The notes under the pieces were generated by a model. That model was not told the origin of the DNA and ran no database searches. It saw nothing but the letters and a program-made list of their open reading frames with translations. A DNA stretch of 20,576 bases from Rhodospirillales bacterium (GTDB lineage Bacteria; Pseudomonadota; Alphaproteobacteria; Reyranellales; Reyranellaceae): positions 1 through 20,576 of the forward strand of contig JABMNB010000125.1 in assembly GCA_013205335.1 (NCBI GenBank). Reading direction: 5' to 3'. This document shows positions 6,869 through 14,063 of this stretch, in pieces; positions within the stretch are counted from its first letter, which is position 1; each line of letters opens with the position of its first letter. The translations under genes and the position numbers were made by a program.

Positions 6869-7685
6869 CCTTCGGCAGGTTCGCGCGCACCGCTTCGGCG
6901 GGCAGCGCATGCGCGCCGGTCGAGACCCAGTCGCGCACTGCGTCGAGATAGGACTGCCGCGCGGCCAGGCGCTCGGCCTGGTCCTCCGGTGTCATCGTGC
7001 GCGTCTCGAGATTCATGCGCCGGAAGTGATCGGTCGAGCCGGCAGTCTCGGGAGGCCGCGCGATGCGGCCCTGCTCGTCGATCCAGATCGCCTGCGGCAC
7101 GTTCACGAGACTGTAGAGATCCTCCAGCCGATGCTCGGTGTCGATGAGTTGCCAGTAGGACGACTTCGCCTGCTCGATCCACGGGCGGGCGTGATCGGCA
7201 CCGCGGCTTTCCTGCGCCACGGCCACGACCATGAACCCCTTGTCCTTCAGCTCTTCGTAGAGGGCCTGCCACACGGGCAAGTCAAAACGGCAGCCTCACC
7301 AACTGGCCCATGTGGCGAGGAAGACCTTGCGGCCGCGCAATTGCGACAGCGAGCGCGGCACGCCGTCGACGTCCGGCAGGGTGAAGTCGGGTGCCTCCAG
7401 CCCTTCGAGCGCGGCATTGCGCTCCTCGGCCGGCGCACCCAATGCCCACACGTCGCGCGCCTCGCTCGCAATCACGGGACCGCCGAGCTTCTTCCAGAAG
7501 GCCTGCAGATCGACTTCGTTGGGACCGAGAGCGGAAGCCGGCAACGGCACGCACAGATCGTCGCGGCACATGCCTTCGGGCTTCAGGGCCCAGCCCGTCA
7601 CGCGCTCGGCATCGACGGGGCTCATCCAGAGGCCATCGTGGGCGGCGACGTCGTGCTCGACAGTCGGCATGAGGATCTTCGTCAT
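6627..7685 (-). CDS. Selenocysteine-containing redoxin (TlpA/ResA-like, WAxxUGC motif), in-frame TGA read as Sec
   Basis: Predicted thiol/selenol oxidoreductase of 352 residues including selenocysteine 130. Codon 130 is TGA (complement 7296-7298). It falls at the active-site cysteine of a thioredoxin fold, FLATWASW-U-GCRFDLPVW, with Cys132 as partner. The frame is open and clearly coding on both sides (EAPDFTLPDVDGVPRSLSQL before; LYEELKDKGFMVVAVAQE after). Residues 1-90 form an extra N-terminal region with a Cys40/Cys45 pair (MCRDDLC). About 93-205 is the redoxin domain, and about 225-350 looks like TPR helices. No signal peptide is evident. The ATG at 7685 follows AGGGAGG at five bases; an alternative in-frame ATG at 7709 overlaps the stop of the TPP-enzyme gene. 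I recall a redoxin family described by the motif WAxxUGC, which supports the reading. Alternatives are a true nonsense mutation or a sequencing error. Confidence 0.85.
7263..7295 (-). promoter_or_regulatory. Candidate bacterial SECIS element
   Basis: Directly after the TGA codon the mRNA can form CUUGCC-CGUGU-GGCAGG (complement 7265-7281), a six-pair stem with one wobble and a five-base loop. The loop starts 20 bases after the TGA and has G at its second position. Both fit what I recall of the bacterial SECIS pattern (loop roughly 16-37 bases after the UGA, with a G in the first two loop positions). An alternative longer pairing uses GGCUGCC at 7289-7295 with GGCAGGCC at 7263-7270, with one bulge. 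This hairpin would recruit SelB. Confidence 0.65.
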
Positions 7686-7705
7686 GGTGGCCTCCCTGCG
7701 GGACG

Positions 7706-9340
7706 TCATTTCGGCGTCGAGATCGTGACTTCCTTCGACGTAATGAACTCCAGCAGCACGGGCACGCCCTTCTGGGTCTGCTCGATGCCGCGCCTGATGG
7801 CCGGGATGATGTCCTCCGGCCTGGTCACGCGCTCGCCGTATCCGCCGAAGGCGCGCGCCATGGCGGCATAGTCGCCCGAGATGTCGGTCGACCGGTACTT
7901 CTCGGTCGAAATCTTCATGATGTGCAGCTCGATCGCCATCGAGAAGTTGTTGAGCAGGATCGACATGATCGGAATGCGCTCGCGCACCGCGGTCTCGAAG
8001 TCCATGCCGGTGAAGCCGATGGCGGCGTCGCCCCATACGTTGATGCAGAGCTTGTCCGGGCAGGCGAGCTTGGCCCCCATCGCGAGGCCGAGGCCGTAGC
8101 CGAGCTGCGTGGTCTTGCCCCAGCCGATGTAGGTGTGGGGCGCCGTCGTCTTCCAGAAAGGCGAGAGCTGGTCGCGCGGGCTGCCGGCATCGTGGGTGAT
8201 GATCGTGTTGGCCCTGTCGACCGTGTGCTGGAGATCCCAGAGCACGCGGTAGGGATTGAGCGGGGCCTCGTCGTTGGTGAGCTTGGGCATCCACTCTTCA
8301 AGCCACGCGTCGGCGATCGGCTTGATCTCCGCCACCACCGGCGCGGCATCGCGCTTCTTGCCCCCGACCAGCTTGCTGCATTCGTCGATCATGGCGCGAA
8401 GCGCGAGCTTCGCGTCGCCGATCAGGCCGTACTGGCAGCGCACGTCCTTGTTGAGATGGTTGGGATCGAGCGTGGTGTGGATCACCGTCTTGCCCTTCGG
8501 CATCGAGATGCCGAAGTTCGTCTCCGTGAAGGAGCAGCCGATGCCGAACAGCACGTCGCACTTGTCGAGGAAGGTGCGGACCTGTCTTGGATAGGCACGA
8601 CCACCCGAGCCGAGCGACAGCGGATGGGTCTCGTCGAAGCTGCTCTTGCCCTGCAGCGACGTACAGACGGGAATCGCCAGCAGCTCGGCCAGCTCCTTCA
8701 ACTCGTCATAGGCCTCCGCCCAGTGGACGCCATGGCCGGCATAGATGACCGGACGCTTGGCCTCGACCAGCACCTTGGCGGCCTCCTTCACCGCGGCGGG
8801 ATCAGGACCGTAGCGCGTCGGCTTGATCGGCTCGTAGGTCAGCGGGTCGGGCGCGTCCTCGCCATTGGCTTCGGCCGGGAACTCGATGATGACCGGCGAG
8901 CCGCGGCCGTTGCGCAGCAGGCTGAAGGCCCGCCGCATGACGTTCTCGATGTCGGCGCCCGAGGTGATCGGCTCGGCATGCTTGGCGACATGCGCCATGG
9001 TGATCGTCGAGTTGAAGTTCGGCGGCACATGGGCGATGCGGCGCGGATAGCCCGCGGGGATGACCAGCAGCGGCACCGATTCGCCGAAGGCCTGCGCCAC
9101 GCCGCCATAGGCGTTCTCCGAGCCTGGACCGCTCTGCATGCAGAACACGCCCATCTTGCGGCCCTTGGTCATGCGCGACATGGCGTCGGCCATGTGCAGG
9201 CCGATGCGCTCCTGGCGCACGATGATCGGGCGGATGTCGATCGCGGCGCAGTGCTCGATCAGGTGATTGACGGGATAGGCGAAGAGATACTCGACACCCT
9301 CGCGCTTGAGGATTTCCGCGATTGCCGGCCCGGTCTTCAT
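7706..9340 (-). CDS. Thiamine-pyrophosphate enzyme of the acetolactate-synthase superfamily, substrate unknown
   Basis: TPP-dependent enzyme of 544 residues with the usual three-domain order. The N-terminal pyrimidine-binding domain has the catalytic glutamate in VRQERIGLHMADAMSRMT (about 42-59). A central domain has PVIYAGHGVHWAEAYDELKELAE. The C-terminal pyrophosphate domain has the cofactor motif GDAAIGFTGMDFE...LLNN, where the second glycine of the usual GDG is alanine. No small regulatory subunit lies alongside, which argues against a biosynthetic acetolactate synthase. Decarboxylase, lyase and sulfoacetaldehyde acetyltransferase-like roles are all open. GGGAG precedes the ATG at nine bases. 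Its stop region abuts the selenoredoxin gene, so the two are probably co-translated. Confidence 0.85.
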   Translation of the reverse strand: MKTGPAIAEILKREGVEYLFAYPVNHLIEHCAAIDIRPIIVRQERIGLHMADAMSRMTKGRKMGVFCMQSGPGSENAYGGVAQAFGESVPLLVIPAGYPRRIAHVPPNFNSTITMAHVAKHAEPITSGADIENVMRRAFSLLRNGRGSPVIIEFPAEANGEDAPDPLTYEPIKPTRYGPDPAAVKEAAKVLVEAKRPVIYAGHGVHWAEAYDELKELAELLAIPVCTSLQGKSSFDETHPLSLGSGGRAYPRQVRTFLDKCDVLFGIGCSFTETNFGISMPKGKTVIHTTLDPNHLNKDVRCQYGLIGDAKLALRAMIDECSKLVGGKKRDAAPVVAEIKPIADAWLEEWMPKLTNDEAPLNPYRVLWDLQHTVDRANTIITHDAGSPRDQLSPFWKTTAPHTYIGWGKTTQLGYGLGLAMGAKLACPDKLCINVWGDAAIGFTGMDFETAVRERIPIMSILLNNFSMAIELHIMKISTEKYRSTDISGDYAAMARAFGGYGERVTRPEDIIPAIRRGIEQTQKGVPVLLEFITSKEVTISTPK

Positions 9341-9373
9341 CTTGGTTTCTCCCTTTTATGGAGCCTTGCTGAG

Positions 9374-9443
9374 CCTCTCCCCCTCCCTGCCCTCCCCCGT
9401 ATGACGGGGGAGGTGGCCCGAAGGGCCGGAGGGGGAAAGCTCC
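9374..9443. repeat. GC-rich palindromic intergenic element (REP-like), possible terminator
   Basis: The gap between the coxE-like gene and the TPP-enzyme gene holds two perfect hairpins in tandem: CCTCCCCCGT-ATG-ACGGGGGAGG (9391-9413) and GGCCC-GAA-GGGCC (9415-9427). They are flanked by further C-rich and G-rich strings. From memory, very similar strings occur as dispersed intergenic repeats in several alphaproteobacteria, so I call it a REP-like element. There is no T-tract, so terminator function is uncertain. I saw only one copy in the window. Confidence 0.65.
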
Positions 9444-9453
9444 AGACGCGGTC

Positions 9454-10635
9454 TTACTTGTTCAGTTCCTTCATCGCGCTGTCGAGACCGCCCAGTGTCA
9501 GCGGAAACATGCGATTGCTCGTCAGCTGCTGCAGGAGCTGGATCGATGGCGTGTAGCTCCAGTGCCGCTCCGGCACCGGGTTCAGCCACGCCATGCTTCG
9601 ATAGGTGTCTGCCACGCGCTGGATCCAGACCTGGCCCGCTTCCTCGTTCCAGTGCTCCACCGAGCCGCCCGGATAGGCGATCTCGTAGGGACTCATCGAG
9701 GCGTCGCCGACGAACATCACCTTGTAGTCGGGCGGATAGGTATGCAGCAGTTGCGCCGTCGTGAACGTGTCGACGTGGCGGCGACGGTTGTCCTTCCACA
9801 ACTTTTCGTAAAGGCAGTTGTGGAAATAGAAGAATTCGAGGTGCTTGAACTCCGAACGGGCCGCCGAGAACAGCTCTTCGCAGACCCGGATGTGGGCATC
9901 CATCGAGCCGCCGATGTCGAACAGGATCAGCAGCTTCACCTTGTTTCGCCGCTCCGGCACCATCTTGATGTCGAGGTAACCCGCATTGCGCGCCGTCGAG
10001 CGGATCGTGTCGGGCATGTCGAGTTCGACCTCGGCACCCTCGCGCGCGAACTTGCGCAGGCGGCGCAGCGCGATCTTGATGTTGCGCGTACCGATCTCGA
10101 CGGTGTCGTCGAGGTTCTTGTACTCGCGCTTGTCCCACACCTTGACAGCGCGACCCTCGCGGCCCTTGTCCTGGCCGATACGCACGCCCTCTGGATTGAA
10201 GCCGTAGGCGCCAAACGGCGAGGTGCCGGCCGTGCCGATCCACTTGCTGCCGCCCTGATGGCGCTTCTGCTGCTCCTCGAGACGCTTCTTCAGCGTCTCC
10301 ATCAACTTTTCCCAGCCGCCCATCGCCTCGATCTGCTTCTTCTCCTCCTCGGTGAGAAGCTTCTCGGCGAGTTTGCGCAGCCATTCCTCGGGAATCTCCG
10401 CAGCGATACCCTCGGGGGGCAGCGCCTCGAGGCCCTTGAAGACGGTACCGAACACACGATCGAACTTGTCGAGGTTGCGCTCATCCTTCACCAGGGCCGC
10501 ACGCGACAGATAATAGAAGTCGTCGACGCTGTAGTCGGCGACTCCCTTGTCCATCGCATCCATCAGGGAGAGATATTCCTTGATGGAGACCGGCAGCTTG
10601 GCGTTGCGCAGTTCGAGGAAGAAATTCACGAACAT
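9454..10635 (-). CDS. CoxE-like VWA-domain protein
   Basis: Cytoplasmic protein of 393 residues from the CoxE/von Willebrand factor A group, which works with MoxR-type AAA+ ATPases in maturing metalloenzymes; CoxE takes part in CO dehydrogenase maturation. A charged, lysine- and glutamate-rich helical region (about 80-130) precedes the VWA domain. The metal-dependent adhesion site appears as LLILFDIGGSMDAH (236-248), with the first serine of the usual DxSxS replaced by glycine, and Asp311 in FVGDASMSP. The start MFVNFFLELR was chosen because the more upstream frame overlaps the ATPase gene and is not protein-like. GGAG lies upstream. The ATPase gene ends 22 bases before this start. Confidence 0.85.
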   Translation of the reverse strand: MFVNFFLELRNAKLPVSIKEYLSLMDAMDKGVADYSVDDFYYLSRAALVKDERNLDKFDRVFGTVFKGLEALPPEGIAAEIPEEWLRKLAEKLLTEEEKKQIEAMGGWEKLMETLKKRLEEQQKRHQGGSKWIGTAGTSPFGAYGFNPEGVRIGQDKGREGRAVKVWDKREYKNLDDTVEIGTRNIKIALRRLRKFAREGAEVELDMPDTIRSTARNAGYLDIKMVPERRNKVKLLILFDIGGSMDAHIRVCEELFSAARSEFKHLEFFYFHNCLYEKLWKDNRRRHVDTFTTAQLLHTYPPDYKVMFVGDASMSPYEIAYPGGSVEHWNEEAGQVWIQRVADTYRSMAWLNPVPERHWSYTPSIQLLQQLTSNRMFPLTLGGLDSAMKELNK

Positions 10636-10657
10636 CGCGTTCTCCTCTCCGCAGTCG

Positions 10658-11506
10658 TTACTGGCGCTGCTCCCGCCGCGCCATGAAGGCCAGACGCTCG
10701 AACAGATGGACGTCCTGCTCGTTCTTGAGCAGCGCGCCATGCAGCGGGGGAATGAGCTGCTTGGAATCCTTCGACCGCAGCGACTCGGGCGACATGTCCT
10801 CGACCATCAGAAGCTTCAGCCAGTCGAGCAGCTCGGAGGTCGAGGGCTTCTTCTTGAGGCCGGGCACTTCGCGGATGTCGTAGAACACGTTCAACGCCTC
10901 GCGCAGCAGGTTGCGCTGCAGGTCGGGGAAATGGACGTCGACGATCTGCGTCATCGTCTCGCGATCGGGGAAGCGGATGTAATGGAAGAAGCAGCGGCGC
11001 AGGAAGGCGTCCGGCAGCTCCTTCTCGTTGTTCGAGGTGATCATCACGATCGGGCGCTGCTCCGCCTTGATGACCTGCTGCGTTTCGTACACGTAGAACT
11101 CCATGCGATCGAGCTCGAGAAGGAGATCGTTGGGGAACTCGATGTCGGCCTTGTCGATTTCGTCGATCAGCAGGATCGGACGCTCGGCCGAGGTGAACCC
11201 GTCCCACAGCTTGCCACGCTTGATGTAGTTGCCGATGTCCTTGACCCGCTCGTCGCCGAGCTGGCTGTCGCGCAGGCGCGATACGGCGTCGTATTCGTAG
11301 AGGCCCTGTTGCGCCTTGGTCGTCGACTTGATGTGCCACTCGATGATCGGCGCCTTGAGCGCCTTCGCCACTTCATGCGCCAACACGGTCTTGCCGGTGC
11401 CGGGCTCGCCCTTGATCAGCAGCGGACGCTGCAGCGCGATCGCCGCGTTCACGGCCACGCGGAGGTCGTCGCTGGCAACGTAGGAGTCGGTACCGGTAAA
11501 TTTCAT
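10658..11506 (-). CDS. MoxR/CoxD-type AAA+ ATPase
   Basis: AAA+ chaperone-like ATPase of 282 residues. Walker A is GEPGTGKT (33-40), Walker B is LLIDEID (112-118), sensor 1 is TSNN (157-160), and the arginine-finger segment is PDAFLRRCFF (about 165-174). Proteins of this group remodel or activate metalloenzymes together with a VWA partner, here the next gene. In carboxydotrophs the homologous CoxD acts on the Mo site of CO dehydrogenase. The start at MKFTGTDSYV is conventional for the family. A 12-residue extension to 11542 is possible, because the Shine-Dalgarno at 11506 is weak. Confidence 0.87.
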   Translation of the reverse strand: MKFTGTDSYVASDDLRVAVNAAIALQRPLLIKGEPGTGKTVLAHEVAKALKAPIIEWHIKSTTKAQQGLYEYDAVSRLRDSQLGDERVKDIGNYIKRGKLWDGFTSAERPILLIDEIDKADIEFPNDLLLELDRMEFYVYETQQVIKAEQRPIVMITSNNEKELPDAFLRRCFFHYIRFPDRETMTQIVDVHFPDLQRNLLREALNVFYDIREVPGLKKKPSTSELLDWLKLLMVEDMSPESLRSKDSKQLIPPLHGALLKNEQDVHLFERLAFMARREQRQ

Positions 11507-11584
11507 GGTGCAAAATCCAAATTTCACTGAGCCTTCGCCCACCCTAGAGGGGCGATTTCAGGCCAGCAAGGCCGCGCGAGCAGT

Positions 11585-12280
11585 TCAGCCGCCCGCGCGC
11601 ACGATGAAGTAGACCAAAGCGGCGGAAGCCAGCAGTAGAGACATCGCAAGGCGGCTCGACGCAAACCTGAGCTTCGGTGCCGGCGCTCCCGGCTCGACCG
11701 CCTGGTCGGCGCGCTTGCGGCCGGTGACCATCGCGCCGATCAGGTTCTGCCTTTTCCAGACAAGGTAGATCGCGACGGCGGCCACATGGACAGCCGCCAG
11801 GATGAGCAGCACGTTGATCCAGTAAGCATGAAACGCGGTGGCCCGATCGACCCACTTGTCGGCGACCTTGAGCGCCAGTGGTCCGTTTACCATGCCGGTG
11901 TCGGTGTCGGAGGTGAACAGTCCGGCTACAGCCTGGGCCAGGACAGCAAGGATCAGGACGACGACCATCGCGCCGCCGATCGGATTGTGCCCGACGTCGC
12001 GCGGCCCTTCCTTGCGGAACAGATGCGCGACGTGGGTGAACGCCGCGACAGGTCCCTTGAGGAAAGTCGAAAAACGCGCGGTAGTGCTGCCGACGAAGCC
12101 CCAGCCGATGCGAAAGAACAGCAGGGTCAGGATGCCGTAACCCGACCAGAAATGGAGTTGCATCCAGTCGCCGCCGGCGCGGCCGCTGAAGTAGGAAACA
12201 CCCATCAGGATGACGAGCAGCCAGTGGAAAAGCCGGACAGGAACGTCCCAGACGAGGATCTTGTCGCGCTTGCCGGCCAT
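11585..12280 (-). CDS. Cytochrome b561-type membrane protein
   Basis: Integral membrane di-haem cytochrome b of the b561/Ni-Fe hydrogenase b-subunit type, 231 residues. The start KILVWDVPVRLFHWLLVI is typical and carries His20. His43 (QLHFWSGY) and histidines in the last core helices (TAFHAYWINVLLILAAVHVAAV) are further haem-ligand candidates. About four hydrophobic helices fill residues 15-175; a short tail anchor (MSLLLASAALVYFIV) ends the chain. It would exchange electrons between quinones and periplasmic carriers. The gene stands divergent to a cytochrome c' gene, a common pairing, and ends 78 bases before the MoxR-like start, so it may lead the long minus-strand series. Confidence 0.88.
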   Translation of the reverse strand: MAGKRDKILVWDVPVRLFHWLLVILMGVSYFSGRAGGDWMQLHFWSGYGILTLLFFRIGWGFVGSTTARFSTFLKGPVAAFTHVAHLFRKEGPRDVGHNPIGGAMVVVLILAVLAQAVAGLFTSDTDTGMVNGPLALKVADKWVDRATAFHAYWINVLLILAAVHVAAVAIYLVWKRQNLIGAMVTGRKRADQAVEPGAPAPKLRFASSRLAMSLLLASAALVYFIVRAGG

Positions 12281-12481
12281 CGGTCGTCATCTCCTTGTGA
12301 AGGCCCAGCATAGTCGAGTCATCGGGTCTGTAGGCAAGGACTACGACGGGCGCCACTACACGCAGTCGTGATGGGCGATGGCTCACGTGACCGTTCGCTT
12401 CCGCTCCAACCTCTGCAACAAATAGACACCGGCAAGGCATAAATTGTCCGCCGGCCAGTAGAATTCAAAGGGGATGGGCCT
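12281..12481. promoter_or_regulatory. Divergent intergenic region between cytochrome b561 and cytochrome c' genes
   Basis: This 201-base gap must hold promoters for both divergent genes. Visible signals are AAGGAG upstream of the b561 gene, AGGGG about eight bases before the cytochrome c' ATG, and an AT-rich GGCATAAATTG near 12436-12446 that could serve as a weak -10. No convincing paired -35 was seen. Confidence 0.4.
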
Positions 12482-12937
12482 ATGAGGAAAACTTTGGTTT
12501 TGGCGGTGATCGGCGCGCTTTCGGCCGGTGCCATGGTGGGCGGCGCGACGATCGCGATGGCCCAGGGCGACGTGATCGCCCAGCGCAAGGACAACCGCAA
12601 GCAGACCGCCGCCGCGATGCGCGCCATCAAGGCGATCGTCGATGCCAAGGGACCGACCGCCGGTGCCGTCGAGCAGGCCGCCAAGCTCAAGACGCTCGAG
12701 ATCGCCTTCGTGAAGATGTTCCCGGCCGGTTCGGACAAGGGCGAAACCCGCGCTCTTCCCGCAATATGGACCGACTGGGCGGGCTTCGAGGCCGCCAGCA
12801 AGGCCTCTGAAATGGCCTATGACAAGCTCGCGACGGCAGCCGGCTCCGGCAACGCCGAGGCGCTGGCGACGGCGTTCGCCGACACCGGCAAGACCTGCGG
12901 CGCTTGCCATCAGAAGTTCCAGGCGAAGGCCAACTAG
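12482..12937 (+). CDS. Cytochrome c' (class II cytochrome c)
   Basis: Periplasmic four-helix-bundle cytochrome of 151 residues. A signal peptide (MRKTLVLAVIGALSAGAMVGG...AMAQ) is cleaved near residue 28. The mature part begins GDVIAQRKDNRKQTAAAMRAIK. The haem motif CGACH (139-143) lies at the extreme C-terminus, the diagnostic position for class II cytochromes. WTDWAGFEAASK (about 96-107) is the usual third-helix segment. Family members bind NO or CO and may serve in NO detoxification or electron transfer. The divergent b561-type gene is the likely membrane partner. A terminator follows 25 bases after the stop. Confidence 0.92.
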   Translation: MRKTLVLAVIGALSAGAMVGGATIAMAQGDVIAQRKDNRKQTAAAMRAIKAIVDAKGPTAGAVEQAAKLKTLEIAFVKMFPAGSDKGETRALPAIWTDWAGFEAASKASEMAYDKLATAAGSGNAEALATAFADTGKTCGACHQKFQAKAN

Positions 12938-12961
12938 GTCCTTCCCGACTTTCAGACATCA

Positions 12962-12996
12962 GGGCGACGGACTTCCGTCGCTCTTCCTGTTTTTCT
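12962..12996 (+). terminator. Rho-independent terminator of the cytochrome c' gene
   Basis: A perfect seven-pair stem, GCGACGG (12964-12970) with CCGTCGC (12975-12981), has the loop ACTT and is followed by a short pyrimidine run and five T (12990-12994). It lies between the convergent cytochrome c' and TetR genes. Confidence 0.65.
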
Positions 12997-13008
12997 CAAC
13001 TGCTGTTT

Positions 13009-13659
13009 TCAGGCCGCTGCCGACGATTGTCCCGGGCCCGTGAGGGCCCGTTGCACGATCGCCTCGGCAGTGAAACGCCATGTCCTCGATGCGTGCATCG
13101 GGGACAGGCGCAGCCGCTCGCGCATGTTCATCCAGCTGTCGAGGCCGAAGGCCCGATCGAGTGAATCGAGGACGAGAACGCGCGCCTCAGGATCGAGCGT
13201 GTCGAGTTCGACGGCAAACCACACGGCGATCCGCTCGCGCAGGAGCCTGCGCAGTTGCGCCACGCCGACGCCGACCGCCGGCGCGACGCGGCGCACGCGC
13301 TCGGCAAAGCTCCACAGCGGCAGCCACGCCTCGAAGAGCTGCGCTCGGTCGGAGACCAGGAGCGCGATCCGGCTGGCGAGCGGCGCCGCGCTGTCCACCT
13401 GTCGATCGGGACTGAACGCGCGGCTCGCGGCGAAATCAAAGGCCGCGGCGTAGAGGTCAGAAAGACTTGTGAAGTGCTGGAAGAGCGTGCGGCTCGGAAG
13501 GCCGGCGATGGTCGCAACAGCCCCGGAAGTCGGCTCGACGTCGCCTGCCTGGATGAGGTCCAGGGTTGCCTGGATCAAAGATCGTCGAATGCTCTGGCCC
13601 CGCACGATGCGTTCGTCCCGCGAACTCGACACATCAACCGGGAATCCGACGATCTTCAT
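13009..13659 (-). CDS. TetR-family transcriptional regulator
   Basis: DNA-binding repressor of 216 residues. The N-terminal helix-turn-helix spans about 24-70. It contains RRSLIQATLDLIQAGDVEPTSGAVA followed by the recognition segment AGLPSRTLFQHFTSLSDLYAAAFDFA, which matches the TetR YxxFxxK/DLxxA pattern. The C-terminal ligand domain (about 80-210) is alpha-helical and not specific. The gene is convergent with cytochrome c' and has a long upstream gap. Clustered TGCAT elements 64-111 bases before the start are candidate self-operators. The regulated genes are unknown; possibilities are itself or the hydrolase operon. Confidence 0.85.
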   Translation of the reverse strand: MKIVGFPVDVSSSRDERIVRGQSIRRSLIQATLDLIQAGDVEPTSGAVATIAGLPSRTLFQHFTSLSDLYAAAFDFAASRAFSPDRQVDSAAPLASRIALLVSDRAQLFEAWLPLWSFAERVRRVAPAVGVGVAQLRRLLRERIAVWFAVELDTLDPEARVLVLDSLDRAFGLDSWMNMRERLRLSPMHASRTWRFTAEAIVQRALTGPGQSSAAA

Positions 13660-13722
13660 TGAAACCCAATGGAAAAGATTAGCGTGGAAACAGACTCTAT
13701 CAGCGATGAATCATAGCGTAAG

Positions 13723-13770
13723 ATGCAAAAATGCATATCTAGACAATTCAGAATCCTGCATTCACTGCAT
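13723..13770. promoter_or_regulatory. Clustered TGCAT motifs, candidate operator upstream of the TetR gene
   Basis: A dyad ATGCA-AAAA-TGCAT lies at 13723-13736, and two more TGCAT copies follow at 13757-13761 and 13766-13770. The cluster lies 64-111 bases upstream of the TetR start, in AT-rich sequence suited to a promoter. TetR regulators usually bind a dyad near their own promoter; assigning this one to that role is inference. Confidence 0.35.
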
Positions 13771-13917
13771 TTAATAACTATGAGATAGGCATTTTGGGGT
13801 GATCTGACATTGCAGAGGGCCCGCAATTAATCGCATGGGCCGCGGAAGTTGGCCAGTATTTCCCGTGAAATCTACCCGTGCTTGCCCATACATTTTAGTG
13901 ATGCGCCGACAGAACCC

Positions 13918-14057
13918 GAAAATAGGAAAGGCCGATCGCTTGGGGAACGACCGGCCTTCCTTATGAGCCCGCCTGGGTGTGGGGTAATCGAAGCCTTGGG
14001 TGTGTGGGAAGGGCTTCGATTGAGCGGCTTGGGAGGCCGCCGGCGGGCTGTCTGGAT
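13918..14057 (-). ncRNA. Candidate structured small RNA with C-rich loops
   Basis: On the minus strand a near-consensus -10 box TATGAT (complement 14064-14069) precedes about 140 bases of folded sequence. P1 is an eight-pair perfect closing stem (14042-14049 with 13966-13973). It encloses P3, five pairs (14036-14040 with 14024-14028), and P2, ten perfect pairs (14012-14021 with 13986-13995). A terminator hairpin follows: 13 pairs with one bulge (13925-13938 with 13948-13960), then TATTTT. At the one imperfect inner pair the minus strand gives G-U and the plus strand A-C, so the minus strand is the RNA. Loops and junction are C-rich: CTCCCAA, CTTCCCACACACCCAA, ACCCCACACCCA and TTCCCCAAG. I recognise no Rfam family. 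C-rich loops in alphaproteobacterial sRNAs often pair with Shine-Dalgarno regions. Confidence 0.68.
13919..13960 (-). terminator. Terminator hairpin of the candidate small RNA
   Basis: The minus strand reads GGAAGGCCGGTCG, loop TTCCCCAAG, CGATCGGCCTTTCC, then TATTTT. The stem has 13 pairs, including one G-U and a single bulged U. Confidence 0.65.
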
Positions 14058-14063
14058 AATGTG

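Noticed and set aside
7296..7298. Reading the TGA as a nonsense mutation or the gene as two separate proteins
   Set aside because: The frame continues without shift on both sides, the TGA is at the active-site position, a conserved-looking Cys follows, and a SECIS-like hairpin is present. The downstream half has no good start or ribosome-binding site of its own.
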